A DNA stretch of 64,000 nt. Source: Siphonodentalium dalli. Lineage: Eukaryota > Mollusca > Scaphopoda > Gadilida > Siphonodentaliidae. The stretch spans positions 158,156,875 to 158,220,874 of the forward strand of contig CP136062.1 in assembly GCA_032622095.1 (NCBI GenBank). The letters are read 5' to 3'. Position numbers and translations under genes: made by a program. Shown piece by piece: positions 32,886 through 43,199 of this stretch (position 1 is the stretch's first letter; every line of letters begins with the position of its first letter). The notes beneath the pieces were generated by a model. That model worked only from the letters and a program-made list of their open reading frames with translations, was not told where the DNA came from and ran no database searches.

Positions 32886-33510
32886 ATACCGGCAGACTTT
32901 CATTTTTAGAAAATGTAGGCGCGCAGAGTCCCGCTCGCTGGGTTTTGGCCAGGCGCGCGGTTTCTATCAAGATAAAATAAACAGCGGAAATACATTCATA
33001 AATGCCGCGTAAATTGAATTTGTTTACTCACGATCGATGTCCAGTGAATCTCTTTGATGGTTTAATACTGCTTAATCCACTATCCATAAGCACAAGTGAA
33101 TGTTACACACTATGTTTTATATTCTACATGCTCCTATATTAAATGTAATTCATAATAATTAATAAGGAATCAATTTAATACTCAGATTCCAAGCTGACAG
33201 AATAAATATCAACATCTCCCGGCCACGTGGTCTCGATTTGATTTTCGAGGAATTTATGTGACGTCATAAGCCACACCGGTACATAGAAATGTATTTTTAG
33301 CTTCGAATCATTCAGTCTCAGACAGATAGTGCATTTGACACGTCACACCGTGTGACCTCGTCTGGGTAGACACTGGTAATAGCGTTATCAGGTTCGCTCT
33401 CTGTATTTGGCCTAGGTGCGCAATCGATCGCTCGCTGGTTTTTCAGTTTTAGCCGTGCGATGGTGCGCAAGAGCGATCGCGCGCCTCAAAAATGAAAGTC
33501 TGTACCGGTA
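32886..33510. mobile_element. ~625-bp element with TACCGG...AGACTTTCATTTTT inverted ends
   Basis: The left end TACCGGCAGACTTTCATTTT and the right end AAAAATGAAAGTCTGTACCG are inverted, apart from a two-base gap. Both arms continue with GGCGCGC-rich sequence; the right arm holds GAGCGATCGCGCGCC. The interior is unique and AT-rich. A non-autonomous DNA element is likely. Confidence 0.6.
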
Positions 33511-33587
33511 CACTTAGCTGATGTGCCTGACTTCATCCGAGCTCTTTAGGGAACAACGTTGCCAACCGGAATACATGTACATGTACA

Positions 33588-33844
33588 ATGTATGAGTATA
33601 TATCGAGGTCGCAGTCAATGACACAGTCGCATATGAAATTGGACCCACCCATATAGTTCCCGGGATCAAAGTAGGCCTTTGGTACATTAATACCAAATTT
33701 TAGTCCGATCAGTCGTGCAGTTTTCAAGTCTATAACACACAGAGACAGAAGTTCTATGTACCTACATGTATATGAGCGAGGTCATGGTCAAGGACATGGT
33801 CACTCATGAAATTGGACCCGCCCATTTCCGGGATCAAAGTAGAC
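33588..33844. repeat. Two diverged copies of a ~80-bp repeat
   Basis: GAAATTGGACCCACCCAT at about 33637 and GAAATTGGACCCGCCCAT at about 33808 share surrounding order, with CGAGGTC before and CCGGGATCAAAGTAG after. The copies lie 170-180 bp apart. It is non-coding and probably part of a larger dispersed repeat. Confidence 0.65.
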
Positions 33845-33856
33845 ATACAATACATG

Positions 33857-34870
33857 TACCCCGCTGGACAAAACAAGTATCCATTGGCACCGCAGTGTAT
33901 TTGCTGTTCGGCTGCGGTGTCAAGAGTTTGTAACTGCAGTTGAGCACCGCAGCAGAACAGCAAGTACATTGCGGCCAAACGGCAAGTTCACTGCGGCCGA
34001 AAGGCAACTACCCTCACGGTCGAATGGCATGTACACCGTGGTTAGATTTCTGGTTTGTATTGTCTTTTTTCAGTTTGATGAAAGTACACCGTGGCAAATA
34101 CACCATGCCGAATGGCAATTACATCACGACCCAACTGTTAGCCGGTGGCGCCGCGGTGTAGTTGCATTTCAGCTGCGGTGGCAATGCTAACCGCACCGCA
34201 ATTAAGTGGTCCCACACACAGACAGAATTTCCGAAAAACAACCGATGAACAAATGACCGATGATGAAAAACAACTAACGAAAAAACACAGCGGTACTTGC
34301 CGTTTGACTGATGACGAAAAACAAATGGCCAACGACTAACACGATGTCGAACAATCGATGACGAAAAATTACTGATGACGAAAAGCAAACAGCCAAAGAT
34401 GAACACGATGTCGAATGATCGATGACGAAAAATGTCTTGATGACAAACACATCGACCCAGGACTGCAGGTTTCAAAATTATGTGTAACCTACAGTACGTG
34501 TATTTTTTTTTTCGTCTGGTTTGTGCTTAGGTAATCCTAGTCCAAATCTACGGGATATAATGTACCCTGCTGGACAAAACAAGTTTCCAGTTGACCACGG
34601 TGCAGTTAGCATTGCCACTGCGGCCGAAATGCACTACATTGTACACCGCGGCTCCACTGGCTAACTACATTTGGGCTGCGGTGTACTTGCCACAAAAACC
34701 ACGACTGATCACAAATGAACAAAGGATGAAAACAAACGACCAACAATAAACACGACGACAAACTACCGGTACCAAGGACGAAAAACGACAGACGACAACC
34801 AAACACGAATGACGACAAACACACTGACTGTGACACTGATGACCAACGAATGACCACGACAAATTGTCAA
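33857..34870. repeat. Composite repeat: CACCGCGG/GCGGCCGAA motifs, direct and inverted copies
   Basis: TACCCCGCTGGACAAAACAAG at about 33857 recurs with one change near 34562. A segment near 34157-34193 (GTTGCATTTCAGCTGCGGTG...) returns in inverted orientation near 34598-34634. In between are clusters of GATGACGAAAAACAAA-type simple repeats (34255-34450, 34680-34860). Several 60-118 codon frames here are repeat shadows. It could be one foldback-type element. No protein is identified. Confidence 0.6.
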
Positions 34871-35887
34871 ATGATCAAAAATGATTAAATGAAATAATAA
34901 TCAAAATTTAATTTTTAATTTAAAGCAAACAGACCTACCTTTAAAAAAATCTTGGATTTGGAGAAAAATGCCTCCAGGAGCACGCATTGTGCTGTTGTGT
35001 TCACAACTCCACAAGAATCCTCATCAGATATCAATTCCTTGAACTTAAGTTGAAGTTGAAGATGGTAACTAGGAAACATACTACAATTTTAGTATCACAA
35101 TTTACACGTAACACATAATTCGTTCTTTCATTTTTTTATCTTTCTTTGAACTTCGAACTTTTTGGTTGATTGAATGATTCTGGAATCTTGATCATTGTTG
35201 TCTGTAACAGTTTACAGTAAAGCCTAACGCAGTAACTGTCGATTGTCACGAAATCAAGCGATTAATTAATCTACGTACACTCGTACATTTGTGAAAATTG
35301 TTTGCCATGAAGCGAAGGTGAAGGCCTTATCGGTCTATGGGATATACGGAAGTAATTTCCGATCAAGTAACTGCCGTAAGCCGGATGACACTGACAGGAC
35401 GGTCGCTTAATGGGGGGTAATTAATTATTATGCTAATGATATACCAATGATTTTTATCAGATGAAAAGGCTGTAATTAATCCTCAGAAAGAACTGAATAG
35501 GCTAAACTTGAAAGTCGGGTACATTCTAGAATCTGGGAATGAATTTGATCAGTTGTTGTTGTTGTCTGCATATTCCTCCGTTATATTCGGAGCACCCTGT
35601 AGTTTCTGCTGGATTCTGCGCAGTCACCACCCGGAAGTCACGTGTTAAATTCACACATAAACGTACACGGTAATTTCTCTCATGGTATATAGAAATATAT
35701 AAAAATTATATAAAAATTATATGACGTCATAATTCACATGCATTTAGGTATAAACACCCACTGGGTGGTTGCTATTAAAGTCTCTGTGCATGAAGTAGAC
35801 AAACGCTCTTTATCCATACCCGGCAATGAATTTCAACGAACGCTGTTTATTTGTCATGATTAAGGGAATTATAAGTATGGGTCTTAT
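34871..35887. other. No gene seen
   Basis: AT-rich; a short duplicated TATAAAAATTATA stretch lies near 35695. No coding frame, exon or known element was recognised. Confidence 0.4.
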
Positions 35888-36290
35888 ATTTATCTATTAA
35901 AGTCTCGATATTTTGTAAAGGAACGCCATGTATCAACATCGCGGGATATATCCCTTACAGGCGTCAAACATCACTCAGGTGTCCAACCTCACCCATACAA
36001 ATGGTATAATTATCTGTTAAGTCTTGATATTTTGTAACGGAACGTTGTCAGGATAACGCAATAATACCCACACACACTTAAAAATTCACCCAGGTGCCTT
36101 TAGAACTAATAAAATACATCATCTCGGAAAATTGTATATTTACCTGTTGATATGTGGTGAAGAAACGCTATAAAAATTCCCTTACAAACATCAGAAATAA
36201 CTCTGGTGCCCAAACTCACCTCGGAAAATGATATATTTATCTATTAAATTATTGATATGTTTGTAAAGAAACGCTAACAAAATTAAGAAG
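35888..36290. repeat. Degenerate tandem repeat, about 115-bp unit, four copies
   Basis: TTTATCTATTAAAGTCTCGA, then TTGTAA.GGAACG and later CAGGTG.CCAA.CTCACC, recur starting near 35888, 36008, 36136 and 36234. Copies are diverged. The sequence is non-coding. Confidence 0.55.
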
Positions 36291-36528
36291 CAATTTCTTT
36301 ACAATAGTCTGCAATCACTTGTGTATAACCTTTCACCTCTGTCAGACAGTGGCAATTAACTTTTGCTGGTATGTGTAATTTCCAATTACCAATCCACTGT
36401 GCATTGGGGGATTATAGACGCCTAGTATATTACGAATTAGGCTTAGTGTACAAAGCCGACGGCAGTCCATGTGCAGTGCATATTGTCTGATGATGATGAT
36501 GATTGAGTAAGTTCAGGCCGCAGACGGA

Positions 36529-36590
36529 CCGATCTCTAGCGTCGCACTAATGCCAAATATTTGTTAGAGTTATTTTGATTATGACAGTAG
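36529..36590. repeat. Dispersed repeat copy (matches 23961-24020)
   Basis: CTCTAGCGTCGCACTAATGC plus the following AT-rich 35 bases match the 24.0-kb copy with about two differences. The short shared length and sharp edges suggest a piece of a larger dispersed family. Confidence 0.7.
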
Positions 36591-36724
36591 CACAGGGAAG
36601 ACGGCCATAGCTGTTGACCACGAAATGAAACTGTGTTAATTAGCCGTGAGCTTTGTATTGAATGTCTTCACTGACAGAGGTCATACAAGGTCACGTTTAC
36701 GGTCTAATGACCGGTGTGACTAAA

Positions 36725-37440
36725 CACCACCCGGACCAGCCCGGACCAACCCGGGCCAGCCCGGACCAGCCCGGACCCCCATATGGACTATATGAGTGAT
36801 TTTAAGGGCAATATAAGTGAAGGGGTGTCATGGAAACCCACTCAGGGTCGCTATTAACCCTCAAAATGCCGGCATCGGCGAAAATGTTCGCCGCGAAATG
36901 AAGCTAACAGCCCGGAATATATGAGTGATTTTAAGGACAATATAAGTGCAGGTGTGTCATGGAAACCCACTCAGGGTTGCTATTAACCCTCAAAATTCCG
37001 GCATCGGCGAAAATGTTCGTCGCGAAATGAAGCTAACAGCCCGGACCGCCTCTGCTGCGTCCATGTGTGATTTTAGTATTCATATCTGTGCGAGGGTGTT
37101 AATGAAACCCAAATACGCACGGAGAGTGGTCAAGGTCAAACGGAAGTGCCGCTTATTAACCCCTAAACTTCCCAGATTCAGCCAGAATTACACAAATGCG
37201 CCCCCAATAAACAAACTCACAGCCCGGAACCCCTTAATATCCTCGTACTTCTAATAACCCCTTACATATGTGTTGTGGAACTACGCTCGACTACACTCAC
37301 GAAGATACAAGGGCGAGTCGCCCACGAATGACTGGCAATTAACCCCCCAAAATGCCGCCATCGCCGATTATGTTTACCGATAACGACGCTGACAGCCCGG
37401 ACCAGCCCGGACCATCCCGGTCCAGCCCGGACCCCCCGTA
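36725..37440. repeat. GC-rich repeat of CCCGGACCAG units, related in pattern to 12.0-13.6 kb
   Basis: CCCGGACCAG repeats occur at both edges (about 36735-36780 and 37393-37435). The interior repeats a ~130-bp unit twice (ATATGAGTGATTTTAAGG... then TATTAACCCTCAAAATGCCG). A third, diverged part carries TTAACCCCTAAAC and TTAACCCCCCAAAATGCCGC. The 12-kb element has the same plan: CCCGG stretch, CTATAT after GGAC, and TTAACCCCNCAAATGCCG. I infer one family. The broken protein frame begins exactly where the right CCCGGACC block ends. Confidence 0.65.
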
Positions 37441-38124
37441 TGGACTATATGAGTGATTCTATTTCTGATCCAGATCATAAGGATTCTCCGAATCTTAATA
37501 AAATGTTCAAACACACTGTCGAGGTTCACATGCTGCAATGGATCGTTCATGTCCCATTTTGGGATTATGAATTCAAGATTAAAACGCTGTCATATATCGA
37601 TGCTAAGAAAATAGTTGGCCCTCGACCATCCATTTCGCATGTCACATACACATTCTCAACCATCGTGTCTACAAAAAAGTGTGTTGATGCCAGCACTCAG
37701 GAGTCAAACCAAATTCGTCAGTACATGTAATTCACTCGCAACACCAGTTGCGGCGACTGATAGTGTTCCTTTTTCCGAACCTGAAGCCCACGTTATGGAT
37801 ACAGCTTCTGCCGTTGAGACATTTCCTCCGAAACAATCTATGCAGGTTGATCCTGCTGTTCCGGATGGGATGTCACCAGTTGCTCCAAAACACAGATAAC
37901 CAAAGTCACTCGAACGTTTCGACTCTCAGAAAGAGAGGTACATCTTTGAGCTTTCAAAATTTGACAAAATGATCGAAGATGAACGGTTAAACCTCAAAGA
38001 CAAGAAACAATATTTGTGGTGCGAGGCTGTCGGTTGGGTGAAGGATGACAATCTGTCTCACCCACCCGACCATCAGCTTGACGCATTGATACAGATTCAT
38101 GGGCGATTAATCAAATATTATTAA
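37440..38124 (+). pseudogene. Unrecognised protein gene, broken by one frameshift and one stop
   Basis: ATG 37440 opens 96 codons (MDYMSDSISDPDHKDSPNLN, then VEVHMLQWIVHVPFWDYEFK and a SYIDAKKIVG segment). Near 37,705-37,735 the reading must shift frame into a Pro/Ala/Val-rich stretch (NSLATPVAATDSVPFSEPEA). That runs to an in-frame TAA at 37897-37899. The same frame then continues from 37900 with a charged segment (RFDSQKERYIFELSKFDKMI, KKQYLWCEAVGWVKDD) to the final stop at 38122-38124. All three parts look coding. I do not recognise the family; a gag-like or accessory protein of a mobile element is possible, given the repeat that ends at its start and the retroelement-like tail 270 bp downstream. 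Confidence 0.5.
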
Positions 38125-38390
38125 TACCTTATCACTGCAAAATCTTATTTGAAAAGCTTCTTTACATATTTCGATGTGGATCCTTGGTAACTTTCGTGTT
38201 ACGTAGTTGCTCTTTATTATCTATTCTTGTACTACTTGTATACGTGTTATACTCCAAGTGGACAAATTTCTCTTCTGTGCTTTTATTTGTACACATACAT
38301 CATCATTGCTTTGTTTTACTCTGATCCACTGTGAGTATCTACACAGTTTCTTCGCTGCGATCCTTTTTTATCCCTGATTCTGTTCTTGGT

Positions 38391-38432
38391 CGTGATATGG
38401 CCTTGCGGCTAAAACGACGTTAAACCCTCAAA
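38391..38432 (+). mobile_element. Retroelement-like 3' tail sequence
   Basis: GTGATATGGCCTTGCGGC followed by TAAAACGACGTTAAACCCTC resembles the conserved 3' end shared by some mollusc SINEs and their LINE partners, which typically end ...CGACGTTAAAC plus a short repeat. No tail repeat follows. It could close the broken element at 37.4-38.1 kb. Recognition is from memory of the family's tail and needs a search. Confidence 0.35.
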
Positions 38433-39171
38433 TAGTCTCTCTTGTGGAAAATTGATCTATAAATATAACCCAACTTTCATATATCTAATTGTGTTGGCAC
38501 ATGTCTCGATATAATTTGTAAATAAATATAAGTACACAATATGATGCAATTAAAGTATAAAGTATAAGTATGGTGATACGTTTCTCGTTTGGAAATTAAG
38601 CCTGAATTTGTAAACCTACCTTCACGTTTGTCTGATTCAATTGAAGCGAACGTTGAATCAGTCTATGTCCGTCGGTCCGCGGTTTTGTAGCCATTCCAGT
38701 CTGGATTAAACATATAAAATGTAAAATCACGACGTGTATGGGCACTATTAGTCATTTACCATACAACTTATACAAAATTGTATTACGAATGAAATAACTA
38801 GCTGCAAATGATATTAATATCACGACACAGAATCAAGATAACTATTTAAAATCACATATTGATAAACCCTTTATATTGTCTCGCATAATGAAAATAATAA
38901 ATGTTATGAATTAATTAACAGTCAATAATTAACAATAGAATATCGGGATGAATATAAGTTGACAGAAGAAAAAGGTTCATTTATTAAGGTTCTTGCATTC
39001 CTCCATCTGTAGTTATTAATTTAGTGTGTAGCATTGCCCAGGGAGATACATCAAGGCTTGGTTTTATGTGTATGTTTATGGTATTATAGCTGATGAAAAA
39101 TAGCTAGTAAACTCAGAATAAGTAGGACTTGGGTCATGGTATCTTCATCTGCGTGATGGTCAATTTCGAGT
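38433..39171. other. No gene seen
   Basis: AT-rich, no repeats or coding frames recognised. Confidence 0.4.
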
Positions 39172-39360
39172 ACAGTCCGTTATTCCGAAGGTCCCCCATT
39201 ATGTCATATATGCGAGTCTCCCATATGGAGCCTCACATATATAAGAGCATACATTGGCCTAACAATAATAACCTTAACCCTAAGTGAGTGCATTCTCTTA
39301 TATGTGCGTTGGTCCCGATGGGAGACTCGCATATATAAGATAGTGCAATGGCACAGGATA
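39172..39360. mobile_element. Diverged copy of the GCCAATGCATTCTCTTATAT hairpin family
   Basis: Two half-hairpins are present. CATATATGCGAGTCTC pairs loosely with GAGCCTCACATATATAAGAG, and TGCATTCTCTTATATGTGCG (39288-39307) pairs with GACTCGCATATATAAGATAG. TTAACCCTAAGTGAGTG at 39274 looks like the TTAACCCT end of the 20.8-kb MITE. The copy is rearranged or is two partial copies. Confidence 0.6.
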
Positions 39361-39653
39361 TGTAATGCTGCACCAGCGTAGCTCCCGTCTTGAAAGGGAT
39401 AAATGACGAACCGTCGAAGTAACTTCGGCTCCGGCGACATGGAAGCTGCAAGGCAGAGTTGAGGTGCATCGCAACACAAGCTCTTGTCAGCTAACCAATC
39501 ACTGCTATGCTTTCCTCTGTCAGCGTGAACTAGTCACTCCTAGTAAAGTTGCTTAATTGTGTGATCATTGTTTGTTCTTATTTTACTATCATTGATTGCC
39601 AAAAAGTATGCAATTGCCATACTTATGCATGCTATCATATAGAAACAAAATAT

Positions 39654-39960
39654 CGGACCTTCGGAATAACGAACCTTCGGAATAACGAACCCTCGTCATA
39701 ACTTGCAGTTGTCGTTTCGAGGGTCCGCTATTTCGAAAGTTTTTATATTTTGTCAAATATTTGTAAGTGGAACTATATTCCACCGAAAGAACCCAACAAT
39801 ATTTTATCATGTCTATCATGCCTAATATATAGGCGATTTATAAATCTTTCCAGTCACACGCATTGTGTCCGTAAAGTGTACTTTCGGAATAGCGGACCTT
39901 CGGAATAGCAAACTTCGAAATAGGAGACTTCGAAATAACGGACCTTCGGAATAATGACCC
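39654..39960. repeat. Short direct and inverted repeats of GGACCTTCGGAATAACGAAC
   Basis: The motif occurs in tandem at about 39656-39690 and, with variants, at about 39883-39955. It is inverted at 39176-39195 (GTCCGTTATTCCGAAGGTCC). The inverted copy and the first tandem pair enclose the hairpin-family copy, so they may be the arms of a foldback element. Confidence 0.65.
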
Positions 39961-40636
39961 GTCCCCGTCAATTTCATGTTCGCGTCCTTTAACTGTAAAC
40001 GGAAGAAAGAAAACATGAAACATACCGTGTGTTACCATATGATGTACAGTGAGTCTAAATGGTCGTTTCAGAACTTTTGTTGTGTTAAATTTTTGTTTCT
40101 TTTAAATTTTGCACTTGTGTTGTCAATTTATATTAAGAAAGTGTCAACACTTGGGAAAACGAGTGTTCTGCGCCATAGAGGTCTAGATGTCCTCTCCAGC
40201 TACACCTTATGTTATAAGAAGCCATGCACTTTTAAACGAGCGACTGATTGAGCTAACAGTGCTGCATGTTGTTTTGTGAAAAATGTTACAAACCATTCAG
40301 AACAATTTCGTCGTCCTCGCTGGTGCCATCACATCAGAAATATAGAAAGCATTCCCAGTTGTAATTATCAATACAAATACTGTTTTTCAAAGAAATATGT
40401 ATTTTAAGTTTCAATGTAGTTAAGAGTTATTTCCATATTACTATGTGATATATCAATGCTGAAACCAGTAGTCCCAGCCAACAAGTTGAATGCTAATAAA
40501 ACAATTACTTTCCGCAATCTCCAAAATATAAATAAATATACATTTATGGTGTATAAAAGTTTGATTTGTTTTAGAGGATTGTTTAAATATACTTGTATAC
40601 TCCACACAAGCCGTGAAACAGAAAAGTAGCAATTAC

Positions 40637-40772
40637 CTGAAAGTATCGCTTGCCAAGCACTGGTCCCACAGTTTGACCGACAAAGCACAAAACACTTGTT
40701 GACTTCGTGGCCGATTCGCTTGAGGCTGTTGGATTGCAATCTGTTGTTCTTCAACTCAGCTAACCCGACAAG
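40637..40772 (-). pseudogene. Exon of a decayed spliced gene (3'-most recognised exon)
   Basis: A 136-base open segment is bounded by a strong acceptor (TTCTTTTTGTTCCAG) and a GTAATT donor. It reads LVGLAELKNNRLQSNSLKRI and then HEVNKCFVLCRSNCGT, WQAIL. It is the third exon-like block in a minus-strand series (41700-41983, 41200-41359, 40637-40772). No known domain was recognised. Confidence 0.4.
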
Positions 40773-41199
40773 CTGGAACAAAAAGAACGTTTCAATATAA
40801 CATTCTAGTGTTGACCGTTAAATGATATCGAAAATGTCTAACAAATCCAATAAACAATTATATTGATTAATAAACCGTCATTGTGTATGTATGTATTGAA
40901 GCGACAAATAAATATATTTGCATTGTTTCATATTGGTTTAGACCATATATTTAGAAATATATTAGAATCAAAATAGTTAGCATTTTGAGAGTTATTGAGG
41001 CATACGTTAGGAAATTCGATCAATTTGTCTATTATTATATTATTTTATTCTACCATCTAGTGTTGTTATCTACCTTGGATATATTAATTTCTCGTTTATC
41101 CATGATCAAATATGGATTTCTTTAACACTATATATAATGTATTATGTTGTCTTTTATTTGATGAAGACAAACAAATAATTGAATTGATAAAGTACTAAC

Positions 41200-41359
41200 A
41201 TCGTCCTCCTTCACATCTGCCAGCTTCTGACCAATGGGCTCCACTAACGCGCAAACACGCAATCTCTGAATCGACGTGAAGTTGCCGCTGGTATGACACG
41301 AGGTACTCCCGTACATACAAATCGATGCCTTCGTGACTCAATACAACCAGTTGTAGAAC
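41200..41359 (-). pseudogene. Exon of a decayed spliced gene, internally frameshifted
   Basis: An acceptor TTATTACAG precedes 41359 and a donor GTTAGT follows 41200. One frame starts convincingly (VLQLVVLSHEGIDLYVREYL, then VSYQRQLHVDSEIACLRV). A second frame is better at the end (LVEPIGQKLADVKEDD) and is the one that fits the phase of the next exon. A single indel near 41260 would explain this. It is therefore a probable pseudogene; family unknown. Confidence 0.4.
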
Positions 41360-41699
41360 CTGTAATAAATTATAAAAAGATTATTTAAATATCAATATTA
41401 TGATGTTCACTGTACTTTGCAATATATATTGTGCTTGCGTTTCGTCCATAATCAGATCATTTTAAAATGCATCATGTCAGAATGATTACTTGCGGCTTTA
41501 TTGGCATTATAGAACAATACATTCGTTTACCTCGGAATTGTTACGTTTATATTTCCTATATACCATTGCATGTATTACCTTGAAATACCGAATATTCATA
41601 TATTAATGGAATGGACGAATCAACCACGTAAACATGCAAATTCTTTGTCACAGAAGGCGAAAGTATTGGAAAGATCAGTTATGTTCTATTTACTGATTT

Positions 41700-41983
41700 A
41701 CAAACGATGATACTCATCTTCAGTACTGGTTCCAGAAGGTCGACATTCCTCTTTGGCGACGACAACGGGAAGAGCTATGCCTTCCGACACTCGTAGGTCG
41801 GCCAGTGGTAGCTGTCGTTGAACGGAGTTTACCTCACTTGCGATGAGTCGAATGGTGCATTTTTCCTGTATGGTCTTCATTTGAACGGACGTGGCGGCCT
41901 TCCGCTGCACGGACGGCTTCCTCCAACTTCAGGGCGTCGCCGGTTTCCTTCTGTCGGTTAATATGTTTATTCGACTGGAATAC
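41700..41983 (-). pseudogene. Exon of a decayed spliced gene, Glu/Arg-rich
   Basis: An acceptor (TTTGTGCAG) precedes 41983. The first frame gives VFQSNKHINRQKETGDALKL followed by a charged helix (EEAVRAAEGRHVRSNED). It meets TGA near 41,835. Another frame continues to 41700 with IQEKCTIRLIASEVNSVQRQ, DLRVSEGIALPVVVAKEE and CRPSGTSTEDEY. A donor-like GAG|GTAAAC lies at about 41,833. Either a frameshift or use of that donor is needed. No family is recognised; the helical, charged start suggests a coiled coil. Confidence 0.35.
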
Positions 41984-42382
41984 CTGCACAAATTATAATA
42001 GATTAATTGTCTTTCGTACTATTCTTAGTTTAGTCATTTTAGTATAAGGATATGGCAATAGATAATCGGGAGTTCTATGTACAGTTGTAATACCGGTAAT
42101 TACTGTGACCACTTTATTTGGCGGTTTTATGGTACATGAAAGTCGATGTCACTATCGATGAGTTTATATAAGGTAAGGTAACACAGTAAAATTAAAATAG
42201 CATTTCCATTGTTCAAAACATGAGGGGGAATAGTATATATAAATCGGTATAGTCAAAGGAGAGGCGAGTTAATTCCGTAATCCCAGCAAAACTATTAATT
42301 TGTGTCTAAAATGTGTCATAGCAATTTGTATAAAATTGGTGTGTGTCATAGCTTAGCCATTACACACAGTAATTAGAATAAC

Positions 42383-42517
42383 GAGCAGTATGTGTCGTAC
42401 AAGCCGTGTGCTGACGCGTCGAAGTTCGCTGTGCCAAGACAGCCGATTGTCGGTCCGCTTGACTCTTTTCTTGCAACCCCTCAGACGGCACCATTACCAA
42501 TGATGACCGAAAGCTGA
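42383..42517 (+). CDS. Candidate exon, unrecognised
   Basis: From about 42383 one plus frame reads EQYVSYKPCADASKFAVPRQ, then PIVGPLDSFLATPQTAPLPM, to TGA at 42515-42517. Composition is balanced, and GC is above the flanks. The start is unclear; AACGAGCAG could be an acceptor. It may be linked with the exon at 43078-43186. Confidence 0.25.
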   Translation, partial: EQYVSYKPCADASKFAVPRQPIVGPLDSFLATPQTAPLPMMTES

Positions 42518-43077
42518 CACATCTCCTGAAATCTTGGTGGGTCGTCCCAAACGACTGGCATAGTTCAAGTCGTTAAGTGTCCAACGAGGAAGGACAGTGA
42601 GCTCATGTAAAAGAGAATAATAAATGGTATTTGAACACGTTGGTGTGGGCCTAGCTCTACATTGGAGACTGATATACTAGTTTTAATAAGGTAGATATAT
42701 CAACACTGTTATACTGTAACATTAAAGGTATATCTTTTAAAATACGTTTTACAAGACCATTTAGATCTTGTTTGGAAGCTAACACTCTGAAGGGAAACAC
42801 CATATTTCATAAGCGACATTGGGAGTTGTATTGTCCAGCACCATTTTTACGAATTGAACAGAACTTGATCAATTCTCGATTTAGAGTTTTATCGATATAA
42901 TTCCAATATGGATAACACACTGATGTTCGTCATTCGTGCAAACCAAAGAAACAATTTGAGGAACAATTGAAGCTATACATATATCAGGACATGTATCGAT
43001 AATATGACACCATTGTTTTATTAGTTAACACCAAACTAAGCTGTTTGATAATTATAAGTAAGAATTTATTAAGTCAG

Positions 43078-43186
43078 AACCATGTCAATTACCGTGAACA
43101 TAACTGGTTGCCTGGACAACCATTCAACAATAAGGCACATGTGGAAATTAGTGCCATCCCAGCAGTTGACAGTCCAGCCAACATAG
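43078..43186 (+). CDS. Candidate internal exon, unrecognised
   Basis: This is a 109-base segment between an acceptor-like ATTTATTAAGTCAG and a consensus donor GTAAGT. It reads NHVNYREHNWLPGQPFNNKA and then HVEISAIPAVDSPANI. Good splice sites and clean coding character are the only evidence. Confidence 0.35.
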
Positions 43187-43199
43187 GTAAGTTGAAATG

